A stretch of DNA of 64,000 bases from Vigna angularis (GCF_016808095.1 NC_068976.1:4993001-5057000), one strand, 5' to 3'; shown: positions 48,660-61,005, numbered from the stretch's first letter. Made by a program: numbers and translations. Notes: a model not told the origin generated them from the letters alone.

Positions 48660-48730
48660 TGCTGGGAGGACTTATCAGTACATAAGCCCCCCAAGCCCGA
48701 GCGTAATTTGATTGTGCGAAGGGATTTTTC
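48660..48730. repeat. internal second copy of the LTR-edge/PPT segment
   Basis: Gggaggacttatcagtacat and the following taagcccccc.agcccgagcgtaa repeat the junction at 48119-48180 about 547 bases away. This suggests an older duplication around the left LTR edge. Confidence 0.75.
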
Positions 48731-48831
48731 GGATTGTCCCCGAATTGTTGGGTTCATGTGGTGGTCGACTTGGCGTACCTTGGAGGACAAATGGCCGGAT
48801 TGTTGACTGACGTCCTCCTACTCCAGATTAG

Positions 48832-49250
48832 TGTTAAATGCCAGATTCGGCTAAGTTACGGATGGCCGGCTGATCGCTGAATGCCAGATTTGGCTAAGTT
48901 ACGGATGGCCGGCTGATTCCTGAATGCCAGATTTGGCTAAGTTACGGATGGCCGGCTGATCGCTGAATGCCAGATTTGGCTAAGTTACGGATGGCCGGCT
49001 GCTTCCTGAATGCCAGATTTGGCTAAGTTACGGATGGCCGGCTGCTTCCTGAATGCCAGATTTGGCTAAGTTACGGATGGCCGGCTGCTTCCTGAATGCC
49101 AGATTTGGCTAAGTTACGGATGGCCGGCTGATCGCTGAATGCCAGATTTGGCTAAGTTACGGATGGCCGGCTGCTTCCTGAATGACAGATTTGGCTAAGT
49201 TACGGATGGCCGGCTGATCGCTGAATGCCAGATTTGGCTAAGTTATGGAC
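48832..49250. repeat. 43-bp tandem repeat, about ten copies
   Basis: Units contain ggctaagttacggatggccg and alternate endings gctgatcgctgaatg and gctgcttcctgaatg. Confidence 0.9.
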
Positions 49251-49261
49251 GGCCGGCTCTT

Positions 49262-49610
49262 TGCTTTCTTGCCCGGCCAAGCTGAGAGTTGTTCTCGTTG
49301 GAACACTCTTTTTCACCAGCTTGGTCTTACTGGGGTGGACGGTCCTTTTGCCCAACCAAGCTGAGAGTCGTTCTCTTTGGAACGCTCTTTTTCACCAGCT
49401 TGGTCTTAATGGGGCGGACGGTCTTTCGCTCCGTCGTCCAACCAAGCTGAGAGTTGTTCTCGTTGGAACACTCTTTTTCACCAGCTTGGAGTTTGGTAGG
49501 GCGGACGGTCTTTCGCTCCGTCGCCCAACCAAGCTGAGAGTTGTTCTCGTTGGAACACTCTTTTTCACCAGCTTGGAGTTTGGTAGGGCGGACGGTCTTT
49601 CGCTTTGTCG
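49262..49610. repeat. 86-bp tandem repeat, about four copies
   Basis: Each unit contains ccaagctgagagttgttctc, a ggaacactctttttcaccag segment and a gcggacggtctttcgctcc segment. Open frames through it are repeat artefacts. Confidence 0.85.
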
Positions 49611-49689
49611 CCATCGTTGCCGGTTACCTGCACCATGAAGGGAACATAGCGAATTTCAAGTTTGACGAAAGATGTGTCCGTACCTTGTA

Positions 49690-50410
49690 AGGCCGAAAAT
49701 ATGCTATGGCCAAATGGCCGAGAAAAGGTTGAGGCCGTATGGCCGAGACTGTACTGAGGCCGAACGCTCTTAATCAGGTGGAGGCCGAATGGCGAAATAG
49801 GCTGAGGCCGAAAATATGACGAGGCCGAACGGCCGAAATAGTTCTTAGACCGAGCGTCCTTAAATATGAGGAGGCCGAACGGCCGAGACTGCTGAGGCCG
49901 AACGTCCTAGATTATGCTGAGACCGAGCGTCCTTAAATACGGAGTCCGAACGGTCAACAATACGCTGAGGCCGAGCAGGCCGATAATATGTTGAGGCCGA
50001 GAGTTAAGGCCTTATGGACGAGCGCCTGATGAGGCGTGATGGACGAGCGCTTCAGCCAAGTGGATGGGCGCTCTTTGAAGCTGGACGGACGAGCGCTTGA
50101 GTCCAGATTTGGACGAACGCTCTTTGAATCCGGGCGGACGAGCGCTTAGGTCCGGATTGGACGAACGCTTCAGTCCGGCTTGGTTGGTCACCTGCAGTAT
50201 AAGGGAAACATGATCGTATTTCTAGCTTAAAGGGTGTGTTCGTACCTTGTAAGGTCGAAAATATGTGTCCGAATGGCCGAGAAAAGGTTGAGGCCGAACG
50301 GTCGAGATAATGCTGAGACCGAGCGTCCTTAAATGAGGAGGTCGAACGGCCGAGAATATGCTGAGGCCGAACGTTCTTCAATATGTGGAGGCCGAATGGC
50401 CGAGGACACA
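49690..50410. repeat. degenerate GGCCGA-rich array
   Basis: Many imperfect copies of gaggccgaacggccgag and related gacgagcgctt(t/g)a units. There is also an internal duplication: a tacctgcaccatgaaggga-like block at 49623 recurs as cacctgcagtataaggga at 50190. Confidence 0.75.
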
Positions 50411-50512
50411 TGTCGTGCGGCTACGAAGTACTGGTGAGGGGGTTGTCCGTGCTCATTTCTCGTGGTCATCTTTGGGTAACCAAAGTCACACGGCCCCACG
50501 GTGGGTGCCAAA

Positions 50513-51991
50513 TGTTTCGACGGTGTCCGGGCGGACCCTGTAAAAACACACGAGCTTACTGTTGATGATGGACGGGCGGATGACGAATTCTGGAGACGGG
50601 CGAATGAGTGATCACGAACGTCGGAAACGGGCAGACACTTTCAGCCGGATCCCACGAACCGAAGCAAGCTTCACTGGCGAGCGGCACCAAGATGGACGAT
50701 CGCTCTGTGCTCCAAACCGGGAGGACGTCCTCCAATCCGGACGCTCGCTCTCTGCCCTCCAATCCGGACGCTCGCTCTCTGCACCAAGCTGGACGGGCGT
50801 CCTCCCCTCCTGGCGGATGATCCTTTGCTTTCAGCTCCAAGCCGGGCGGGCGTCCTTCCTCTCCTTAGCGCTGCTCCACCCTCCCAGTGGGGAGAGGCCG
50901 GGTACCTGCTAAAGGCACTCCGACGCTCAAGTCAGTAATATGACAGGGCGTTGAATAATGCATGCATGTGTTGCGTTCTAAGCAATCTGTCCAGAAATCA
51001 TACCTGAGACCTTTATTTATACTGATCGTAATGGGCTTTTACCTTTTGGGGGCCTGGAAACGGCCCAATAATACCTTAATCTTCATTAAGGACTTAATGT
51101 GCCATTAGCATTTAACCGTGTAATCAGCGAAGTGCGTCGGTTGGGAATGATGGTCGGTCAGGGATGTTACCCTAGGTGGGTGTCCAGCTCTTGGCCGGAC
51201 GATCCTTTGCTTGGGCGGACGTCCAATCCTTGGGCGGACGTCCAGCTCTTGGGCGGACGTTCCACATTGGGCGGACGCTCCACATTGGGCGGACGCTCCA
51301 CATTGGGCGGACGCTCCACATTGGCGGACGCTCCACTTTGGGCGGACGTTCCACTCTGAGCGGACGTTCCACATTGGCGGACGCTCCACTTTGGGCGGAC
51401 GTTCCACTTTGGGCGGACGTTCCACATTGGGCGGACGTTCCACCTTGGGCGGACGCTCCACATTGGGCGGACGCTCCACATTGGCGGACGCTCCACTTTG
51501 GGCGGACGTTCCACTTTGGGCGGACGCTCCACATTGGGCGGACGCTCCACATTGGCGGACGCTCCACTTTGGGCGGACGTTCCTACTTTGGGCGGACACT
51601 CCACATTGGGCGGACGCTCCACATTGGCGGACGCTCCACTTTGGGCGGACGTTCCTACTTTGGGCGGACGTTCCACATTGGGCGGACGTTCCACTTTGGG
51701 CGGACGTTCCACATTGGCGGACGCTCCACTTTGGGCGGACGTTCCACTTTGGGCGGACGTTCCACATTGGGCGGACGCTCCACTTTGGGCGGACGTTCCA
51801 CTTTGGGCGGACGTGCCAACCTTGGGCGGACGTCCACCTCTCAGATGGTTTGGCCGCTCGTTCGGTCCTGATTCCTGGGCGGACGTCCTTGGACGGTCGT
51901 CCGGTTTCTAAGGACGGACGGTCCAGACTATTTGGCGGACGTCCGGATTACTGGGCAGGCGTGTCTTATGCCGGGAGGACCTATCAGTACA
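50513..51991 (-). repeat. 5' LTR (minus orientation) of the LARD, with minisatellite at 51213-51845
   Basis: This copy is nearly identical to 46661-48137, with scattered single-base differences (for example gggcgaatg at about 50598 against gggcggatg) and small differences in minisatellite unit order. Confidence 0.9.
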
Positions 51992-52524
51992 AAAAGAATC
52001 TGCAAAAATTTAAGAAGTTCACTATTTCATTGGCGTGAGTCATTCTGTATACATGGCTCAAGTTCACTATTGCATTATGCATGTCTTAAGTTTATTATCA
52101 ATGAAAAATGTAATTATAATTTTGTAGGAATTAAAATTAAATTTTGAGATCTGTTGAAGAAAAAAACAAGCAAAAATTTTTATTCCAATTTTTCAATAAA
52201 ATATTGATAAACTGTATGTGCATAAGTGATTTTTTTCAAATATCATTTTCAATTGATTTGGTTTCATAAATTAAATCAAGGTTTGCTTTATTTATAAATG
52301 AAATTATTTATGCTCAAACTTTTTAATTATATTTGTTACAAAAAATTGAGAAGGATTTTATTTTGGTAAAATTCGTAAGAATAAATTTTAGTACTTTTTG
52401 ATAAGTTTTCTGAAATAAAGTTATATTTTTAAATCTGAGACACTAAAATATTATTTTACCCTAATTTTTGAAACTAAAAACATATTTTATTCTAACATTA
52501 TTCATTTTCAATGTTTAAGGTATT

Positions 52525-53334
52525 TACATCGGTTGACCATTGAAAGGAAGAATGATCACATTTATGGTTTTATTGACCCCGTTGCCATTTAAGAAGTTTG
52601 GGAATAAAGGTGAAGAGGTCCAAAACTACCTCTTAGAGGCTTTTATAAACGAAAAAAAGCAAGTGTACTTAGCACCTTATTTGCAACCATAAGTATATAA
52701 GTTTTATTAATAAAATTTTATTTATGTAAATGTTATTTAACACTATTATTGTTTGAATCTGCAGGGGTCACTGGCAATTGTTACTAATTCTTCCTCAACG
52801 GTTTCTTTTAGTTCTTTTATGTTCATTGCACAAAAAACCTCACACTTTGGCAATTAAAAATACACTACTATTATAAGTTTTTTAATAATTTATTTGTAGT
52901 GTAGACATAACTGATTTTACTAAGTTCCTTAGAACTCATTTCAATGTACATTTAACTTTATAGAGTGGTTGAAGCATATTCAAGGTTGCAGGGAACACAT
53001 ATCGTCTCTAGAAAGAAGGTGCAGTTCATTGCACCAACTGTAAGTAGTTAATCTTTCAAACTATAAATACAATTATAAATTTTATGATACTTTATAAATT
53101 TAACTTGTAGTGCTCACGTCAACCGGGAAGCTTTGAGTGCGGATATTATGTCATGAGGCACATGCAGAAAATTATATCCGCAAATGTTGTTGACTCATGG
53201 AAATTGGTAACGTGGATATTTTATAACTAAGATCTTAAGCCATTAATATTATAACTTTACTCAAACTATTCATTGTGTAGATATTTGATGACACGTCTCC
53301 AATGGAACATGTCACAAAGGATGTTCAGGAGTAG
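52525..53334 (+). pseudogene. decayed Ulp1/C48-type cysteine protease of the inner CACTA
   Basis: Exon-like pieces: about 52545-52690 (NDHIYGFIDPVAI, KFGNKGEEVQNYLLEAFINE, KKQVYLAP), 52765-52838 (GHWQLLLILPQR, holding the His of the family), about 52965-53039 (RKKVQFIAPT), 53111-53206 (CSRQPGSFECGYYVMRHM, holding the Cys), and 53281-53334 (IFDDTSPMEHVTKDVQE, TAG). Ulp1-like domains cleave SUMO-type proteins in host genes, and plant CACTA and MULE elements often carry them. Stops and frame changes (for example TAA where VAIQK is expected) make it non-functional. It is probably a remnant of the element's own second ORF rather than a captured gene. Confidence 0.75.
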
Positions 53335-53891
53335 TGGGCTACATTTCTTTTAACCATTTGTAAATGATTGGATGTTTCAATATTACATTTTAAGTTTAGG
53401 AACTATTTTATGTGTAATATGCTAAGTAACTATGTTAGGTAAATATATTTAAGAACTTTGTTAAGTAAATATTACATTTTGATGTGCTAATGAAAACAAT
53501 ATTGATTATTTTACTTATTATTGATTGTTTAAACTGTATTCTGGGATTGAATCTTATGCAAGTTTGGATATGGATAATAGTAAATACAAATAAAATAATT
53601 TTAAAAAAATCACTTTTTACACTAGTTAAAGCCACACCAGGTATAAAAAGTCTTGTTTTTTACACCTATTATAGCACCCGTAGGTATAAAAAGAAATTTT
53701 TTCTCTAACTAAATATAAGACTTTTATACCTATTATGCACAACACAAGTATAAAAAGTAAAACTTCTCTACACCAATTCAATAGTAGGTATAAAAAATTG
53801 TAAACTTTCTATACTCCTGCTTCTATACCTACTCAAAAATATGTATAAAAACCTTTTTTAAGAGGTATAAAAAACCATTTTTCTACTAGTG

Positions 53892-53916
53892 GTGCATTCA
53901 TCCATCTTCGATCCAT
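53892..53916 (-). pseudogene. first codons of the split TNP2 transposase
   Basis: The minus strand from 53916 reads MDRRWMNA, the usual start of TNP2 proteins, and stops at the CACTA insertion. The continuation is at 44052 and below. Confidence comes from frame continuity across the GTG duplication. Confidence 0.8.
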
Positions 53917-54561
53917 AACTATGTTAGTATTAAACTCCATTATTATCACATTTTAAGTTCTCAAATGGGTACTAAGATTCACTCCATGACTACATTTAAA
54001 TATAATTTAAAATATAATATAAATTATCAAAACATTCTACATCCAAAAATAATTTGAATAACTAACAAAAACATATAATAAACAAATAAATTGTAGAGTA
54101 ACTATTAATCAAGTCAAATTACACGAAGAGAAATTTCCATTGAATTCCCAAAAAAGACATAAAATTAACACTTATCTTTAGAATAATATATTTTTTTCTT
54201 ATTTTATTTTATAAGTCATTATTCTCTATTTTTTTTCTTTCTTTCTATCTCTCGTATCCCCATTCCAATTTAGGTGAATATTTATCATCACTCCATTTGG
54301 TTTATGGTGCTAATTCAAAAGAAATATATTTAATTCAAAACCAAATTCTTAACATACACCATATCATCCAAACTAAATAATTATAAATTGAGCTTGAAAT
54401 AAAAAATAGATTAAACATATGAAAAGTGTTAAAACTATATATTTTAACAACAAATTTCAATTGTTAATATACATTTATCCAAGTAAATAATTTCAAAAGT
54501 ACTCAAAATTTATGTGATAAAAAGATCAACAATAAATAATATTAAAAAAAATCAATTATTA

Positions 54562-54617
<56 letters not shown>

Positions 54618-55993
54618 ATATTGTAAACTAATTATAATATTAAATAATTAAATAACTATAAAATGATTGAGAATATACTGGATAAAAAAACAAAAGATTT
54701 GAATTTGTTGTACAAGTACATGGATAACCAAGGATATACAACCATCTTACCAATATTATCAAAAGTACAAAAAAATTCAAAAGAAAATGATAGGCACCAA
54801 ATAGTACAACAATTAATAATAAATTAATTGTTTTTCTTTTTCTTTATCGAGCTTTTTGGTTTTAAGATGAAGTGTATCGATTGCTTTTCAATTATTGTAG
54901 TGAAGAGTTTTATATATTCAATCTCATGTACCATTACACATGATTTGCTTCGATTGTTTACAATTTTATTTATAAATATTTAAGTTGACCTAGACTATCC
55001 ATTACTCATCGAAACATCTTCTTCCCTTCACGTTCTCACTCTTCTTTATGACCCATATTTTCTAAAAGTGCATGAACACTTTGTGAGGAGAACTACACCA
55101 TTTGCATGAGTAAAGAAGCAAACAGACCTACAATATCACTAAGCATTTTATGGTGCAATGTATCTTTCTTCCAAAACTTTTTGCTTCTTATCATTCTAAT
55201 TCCATCATGTATCTACTCATCTTCTACGCCCATCATTTCACTTTCTTAAGAAAACCTATCATTTTAAACAGAATATGCACATCTTTCACCCATAAGGAAA
55301 TTTATTCATTATACCTATTATTGTTGTTGTTGCTAGAAGAGTCTTGTTGTCGCTGGAAAAATGTTGTTGCTATTAGTGGTTGTTAAGGCTAGATGGAGCC
55401 GTAAAAAAATGAAAAGTGAATTTTTTTTACGAGATTAACAAGTGAAAGTGAAAATGTGAATTCATTTTAGGATATGTTAAAAGACATTTTTAAGTCTCTT
55501 ACAAAAGATACAAATATAGAAATATTAAATTAAGTTTGTTAAAAAAGTAAGAGATGTAAAAATAACACATTTTTAAGTCTATTAGAAAAGTAGTAAATGT
55601 AAAAATACTAATTTAAGTATGTTAGAAAAGTAAGCGATGTAAAAATACTAATTTAAGTTTATTAGAAAAGTAACATATGTAAAAATATCATTTTTATTTA
55701 TAAAACTGTCACCACGTATCTTTGAAGTCTGTTTTTTCTAAACACTTGATAAGTCTATTTTGCACTAATTGCTTTTTCTTCCCCAATCATTTATTATTGT
55801 TGCATATATAACAAAAGATATGGAAATAACAAACTATCATCGCATCCACTAAAATACTGTCAGCTTATAATAAAATACTCTCTCATCAAAACACTCCACT
55901 CTTCACATCTTATAATCAACAAAATATTTTGATAATCTACAGGGTCTTGTTGGCATACTTGGGTTAGGCTTCTCATTGTGCTTGATAATAATA
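53917..55993. other. AT-rich DNA, no gene seen
   Basis: This is presumably the 5' part of the outer CACTA element and its flank. There is a (TA)n tract at 54566-54612. A weak repeat of aagtaa.agatgtaaaaata is seen at about 55500-55690. No terminus of the outer CACTA was recognised. Confidence 0.4.
54566..54612. repeat. (TA)n microsatellite
   Basis: About 46 bases of TA repeat. Confidence 0.9.
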
Positions 55994-57263
55994 GGCTTAA
56001 TACCTCTTTTGGTCCCTCTTTAGGGGGACAATGTTCAAGTCCGTCCTACCTTTTTTAAAAAGTTCAATGTGGTCCCAACTTGTGAAAAAAGTGTACAATT
56101 AAATCCTTTCTGGTCACGGCGTTAAATATTTAACGATCCAGCTGACAGCGTGGAGTGATCTGTGCAACGTGGTTGTTTAGGTTCATAACGTGGTTGCATA
56201 AGGGGTAAACATGTGATCTCCAGTAAATGGACCAAAATCTATTACTTTCAAAAAGGATGTCTTTGAAAAAGTTAATTAACTTGAACAATGGTTTAACTCA
56301 ACCTCTTGATTTTCCTCTTCATTTTGTTCTTCGGTTGATTCTTGATTTTGTGGAGGGGGCAGAAGAGAAGGAGGTTGATTTTGTTGATCTGGTGGGCTCT
56401 CAGTAACAACTGACCAGGGCAGAATGACCAATTCTACCTGTATCAGAGAATGTATGATAAACAATTTACTGGGTATAAATGCATACATAAAGAGAGCATG
56501 AGTATGATCAAGTTAGGATATAAAAATCAGTTTTCGTAAAACTTCTCTCTCACACACAAAGCATTAAAGCTAAATTCTAAAGCTAGGATAAAACACTAAC
56601 CCTCAACATCTCCTTCCAAAATAATGAAAAACTACTGAAATTATGTTAGAGAATATTGAATAACTTTCCTTAATCCTTTTCATGGGGAATTGCAGATCAT
56701 ATTGTTAGATTACACCATTTTTTGAAATCAGACAATTTGGGGAACAATCAATCTGTTTTCAGACAATTTAGATTACACCATGCTTAACCCCAAATCGCGA
56801 TTTCTGCATCCCAAACCCTAACTCAGAATTTTTTAATCAAAACATATCGAAAACCTCAACTTCTTAAAATTATCAAATGTAAACCCTAACCTGATTTGCG
56901 GAATTCAATTTGCTCTGCATATTTCAGCTTCAAGATCACCCAATTTAGAAGATAGCTCCTCCAAAATGCTTAACCCCAAATCGCGACTTCTGCAACCCAA
57001 ACCCTAACTCAGAATTTTTTAATCACTGCCACGTCAACTTTAATGAAAATCACATGTTTACCCCTTATGCAGCCACGTTATGAACCTAAACAGCCATGTT
57101 GCATAGATCACTCCACGTTGTCTACTGGATCGTTAACGCCGTGATAAAAAACGATTTAATTGTACACTTTTTTCACAAGTTGGAACCACATTGAACTTTT
57201 TAAAAAAGATAAGACGGACTTGAACATTGTCCCCTAAAAAGGGACCAAAAGAAGTATTAAGCC
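55994..57263. mobile_element. non-autonomous MULE with long TIRs (1.27 kb)
   Basis: TIRs of about 225 bases begin GGCTTAATAC(C/T)TCTTTTGG; the left is 55994-56220 and the right about 57042-57263. They match closely. Flanks ataataata (55985-55993) and atgataata (57264-57272) fit a 9-bp target duplication with one change. The interior has no transposase. A segment with ccccaaatcgcga and aaaccctaactcagaa is present twice (56782-56840 and 56968-57025). A minus-strand ORF at 56276-56488 (Gln/Pro/Glu-rich) is not recognised. Confidence 0.82.
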
Positions 57264-58083
57264 ATGATAATATTGTGGTCTTCCTATGGGCTTGAATTGC
57301 TATAAGTTGATTTCGAGAAAAGACTTCAATGATGGGTTGGAGAACTAATGCAGATTGAAAATGAAACCGAAGGGACAGCTGTCTGTAAAATCCTGTAATA
57401 TAACATTAGTTGTTTTACAAATTTTGGCTCTGTACGAACGATTATGAAGGTTACTAATTACTTATTATTAGTGTAATATAAATCCTGGATAATTCAGACC
57501 AAATTTTATTTATAGACGAATTAATTAGAACACTGTTAATCTTCTTTATAAAACTTTTGTATTGTTGATAAAAAAAATACACCAAATAGTACTTTATAAT
57601 ACAATGATACTAGACACCATCTTTAATGAGGTAGTCTTCAAATATTTTAAATAAAACAAAAAACTCCACTGAAAATAACTACGTAAATTTTTCCACGAGA
57701 GAATAATCATCAAAAGAGTTTAATACATATATCATAGTAATATAATTTTGAAAGAAATAAACTTCTTTGCAGCAAAATATGTTGTATTTTTCTTGTAAGA
57801 AAGCTAAATTTTGAGTCACGTAATGCATGATTTGGAACCATTACATTTATCGCCAACTGTATAAAAGAAAAGTCTTTACATGATTTTCATCAATTCTCTT
57901 TTCCTCGCCACCCATATAAAAGAAACACAGTATTATTGAGTCATGGGTAGTTGCTTGAATTGAAGACAATAATTAATAAAAGTGGTTGATACAAGTATTC
58001 GATACCACATTTTCTTCATAAACAATTCACTATATATACAAAAATTGCAAGCCACTTTGTTTCTCAATTCTCCAAATACCAAG
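57264..58083. promoter_or_regulatory. upstream region of the BURP gene
   Basis: AT-rich promoter. A TATA-like catataaaag is at 57913-57922, about 165 bases before the ATG. No other gene was seen. Confidence 0.45.
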
Positions 58084-61005
58084 ATGGAATTTCACATTCT
58101 TCCTATCATTATTACTTTTCTCATGGTGAGCTCCAACTCCTCCTCCATTCACTTTTCTTTATCAAATAGTTTAAATAGAGTCTTATTTAAATTATCTTTA
58201 ACTTTTCACTTCTAAACTATATGAAAATGATACCAAAACAATTCCAAACATCAAGTAGTTAAAATTTGAGTTAAATGGTAATGTACTTATTATATGTAAT
58301 TGGTATCACATCAATATAAAATTTAGTTGTATAACGATTTGTAAACTGAATAATAATATGAATTTATTTTAAATTGTGGTGGCGTAATTTATTTTTCTTA
58401 ATTTTGAATTATTTCAGTGTAGTGGTGATTAAAGTGCATTTTTCTTGCTGACACTGAACTAATTAAGAGGATAAACCATTTTTATTTCATGTAAAGCTTC
58501 CGTTACTTTATTTACTTTTACTAATTTAAAAATGTCTCAACTTGAAGTTTTCTTTAGAATTAGGTTTAAAAATGCGTTGGATTCAACCTAAATTTATTTT
58601 ATACGTAAATCTCTATTTGCATGTGAAAATGGTTGTCAACTAATAAGATTGTGTTAAGGAATGCAGCTTACTGTGGCAACTAATGCTGCATTATCTCCAG
58701 AATTTTACTGGAAGTCCATGCTTCCCACCACATCAATGCCCAAAGCCATCACTGATTTGCTACATCCTGGTCAGTACAATTCCTACAAAACAACACAAAA
58801 AATGAAGAATAGTTCACAATTATTTTAGTTAATTCAATTTTTTTTCAGGCTATGCTTTTCAACAGTCTCTTTGTTTTAAGATTAAGGAACACTCTTTCTT
58901 CCTCCACTCCATTGTTTCTTCATGCACTGTTAGAAAAATAAAAATTGCCCGTGGTTCGCACTTTTAGATTGTGCAATTTTTATATCATGTTTTGGATTTT
59001 CCAATTCAAAATATATTTTCTTATCTAAAATTGCATTTTGGATTTCTAATATGAAAATGCATTACAGGTTTCTAAAACGAATCTGAAAACGAATTCTAAA
59101 TTTATTGATTATATAATTGGAAATACATTTTTAAATCTGAAAATGTATTCTGAATTTTTGTAATTCGAAAATATATTTTAGACTGCACAATGACGCATTT
59201 TTAAATTATACAATTCAAAAACATATTTTAGAATATACAATTCATAATGTTTGGGATTACACAATTTATAATGTATTTTCAATTTAAATTTTTTTTAACT
59301 TAAAGATAATTTGAATTTTCTCCTGCAGAGATGAATATGTAAAATGAAAGCATACTCAAAGAGCTTAAAAAAAAAATACTTCAGTAACACTTACCTAGTA
59401 GGGCAACAGCTAGTCTTGGTTGTGTAATATATGATTATGCAAATACGTCAATAAGGGAAATATGAGTTTTAACTATTTTTTATAAATACCTTTAAGAGGA
59501 AAACATAGTAAAACTTAAATGATTTTTTTATAATATAAATTAGTCTACATAAATTATTATGTAAAAAACTAAATCAATTTTTTTTAAAAAAAAAATTGTT
59601 AACTTGTATTTTAACATATAAAATAACAGCTTGAAGTTTACGTAATAAACATGTCCAACCATTGTTTAAGAAATCCAACGTTATCGCTGAGGCGGACTTT
59701 ATAATCAGAAGAAATCCGTGTGAAATTTTATTAAAAATATGTGAGACTTATGTCTTACAAGAATTAATTTTTATTAAAAGAATTATTAAATGGTGTGAAA
59801 GAATTTTTTTTTCAAAAACAAAGTTGCACGTCTTAAATTATAGTCGGTGGCTTTTTTCATATCAATACTTGACAGTTACTTTTTTTTTTCTTTATTCCTA
59901 TTTTCACAAGTTTTCATACAATTCCCAGCGAATTATAATTGTAAGAATCTATAAGAACGATACATACATAATTACATATTAAAAATAAATAAAAACTTTT
60001 GGAGTGCATTAATTTAAAACGTAGAAAAATGTTATTCTTTGATGAGGGTTAATTAGGTGAGTTGTCTTTTTCTCATTCAGATTATTACAGTTTTCTTAAG
60101 TTAAACCTGAAAAGTATGCAGATTGGAAGGAAGAGAAAGAGAGCGCGGTAGATGTAGGGAATGGTGGTGTAAATGTTGGTGTAGAAAAGGGAAACCAAGG
60201 ACAAGGAGGTGGCACTGATGTTAATGTTGGTGGAGGAAACGGTGGAGTGATTGTACACACTGAACCAAAGGGAAAGCCGGTGCATGTTGAAGTGGGACCA
60301 CACTCTCCATTTGATTACAATTATGCAGCCAGCGAAACCCAATTACATGATGACCCCAATGTGGTACTCTTCTTCTTGGAAAAGAACTTGCATCATGGAA
60401 CCAAATTGGACTTGCACTTCTCTCAAACATCTAATTTAGAGGCCACATTCTTGCCTCGTCCTGTGGCTGATTCCATACCCTTTTCTTCAATCAAGGTCAA
60501 TGACATATTGCACAGGTTCTCCATCAAGGCAGGATCAGATGAGGCTCAAGTGGTGAAAAACACCATCAGTGAGTGTGAAGGGCCTATCACCATAGGAGAG
60601 GAAAAGCGTTGCGTGACTTCCCTTGAGTCCATGGTTGATTTCGCCACTTCCAAGCTTGGGAATAATATTGATGCTATCTCCACAAGAGTGGGAAAAGAGA
60701 GCGAATGGCAACAATACAAAATAGCACCAGGAGTTAAGAAGTTGGCTGAGAAGTGTGTTGTGTGCCACAAGGAGAAATACCCATATGCAGTGTTTTATTG
60801 TCACAAATCAGATAGCACTAATGCCTACTCTGTCCCATTGGAGGGTGCTGACGGAAGCAGGGCCAAAGCAGTTGCAGTGTGTCACACTGACACGTCAAAT
60901 TGGAATCCCAAGCATTTGGCCTTCCAACTGCTCAAAGTTCAACCAGGAACTGTGCCTGTCTGTCACTTCCTCCCTCAGGATCATGTTGTCTTTATTCCTA
61001 AGTAA
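58084..61005 (+). CDS. BURP-domain protein (RD22/USP-like)
   Basis: Three exons, 58084-58125, 58667-58769 and 60122-61005, join in frame to 342 residues; intron 2 is 1.35 kb. Residues 1 to about 21 are a secretion signal (MEFHILPIIITFLM, LTVATNA). Next is the conserved LSPEFYWKSMLPTTSMPKA segment, a Gly/Val/Asn-rich stretch (NVGVEKGNQGQGGGTDVNVGG) and the C-terminal BURP domain from about residue 120 (VVLFFLEKNLHHGTKLDLHF). The four CH pairs have spacing CH-X10-CH-X25-CH-X25-CH (VVCHKEK, FYCHKS, AVCHTD, PVCHFLP), exactly the family rule. BURP proteins are secreted, plant-specific and linked to cell walls, seed storage tissue and stress. The layout, with one variable middle region, fits RD22-like or USP-like members. 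The function of this one is not known from sequence. Confidence 0.93.

Larger units (their letters stand above)
46661..51991 (-). mobile_element. non-coding LTR retrotransposon (LARD-like, Tat-type signals)
   Basis: Two direct LTRs of about 1.48 kb, 46661-48137 and 50513-51991, start tgtttcgacgg and end atcagtaca. The element is flanked by aaaag at 46656-46660 and 51992-51996, a 5-bp target duplication. On the minus strand the right LTR is followed by TTTGGCACCCACCGTGGGG (50494-50512), the PBS-region signature of the Tat/Ogre lineage, and a G-rich tract (GGGGGCTTA) precedes the left LTR, so the element is transcribed leftwards. The interior (48138-50512) has no gag or pol, only tandem repeats. 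The LTRs are nearly identical, suggesting a recent insertion. It is GC-rich in an AT-rich region. Confidence 0.9.
44053..53891. mobile_element. CACTA element (9.8 kb, non-autonomous) inserted in the TNP2 gene
   Basis: The left end is CACTAGTGCAAAATACAC. The right end on the minus strand is CACTAGTAGAAAAATGG. GTG stands on both sides (44050-44052 and 53892-53894), the 3-bp target duplication of the superfamily. Subterminal repeats of an aggtataaaaa motif (or its complement) are dense at 44080-44340 and 53620-53880. No TNP2 gene is inside. It contains fragments of LHCB3-like and VAMP72-like host genes, a decayed Ulp1 protease, and a later 5.3-kb LTR element. Without that LTR element it would be about 4.5 kb. 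Confidence 0.88.
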
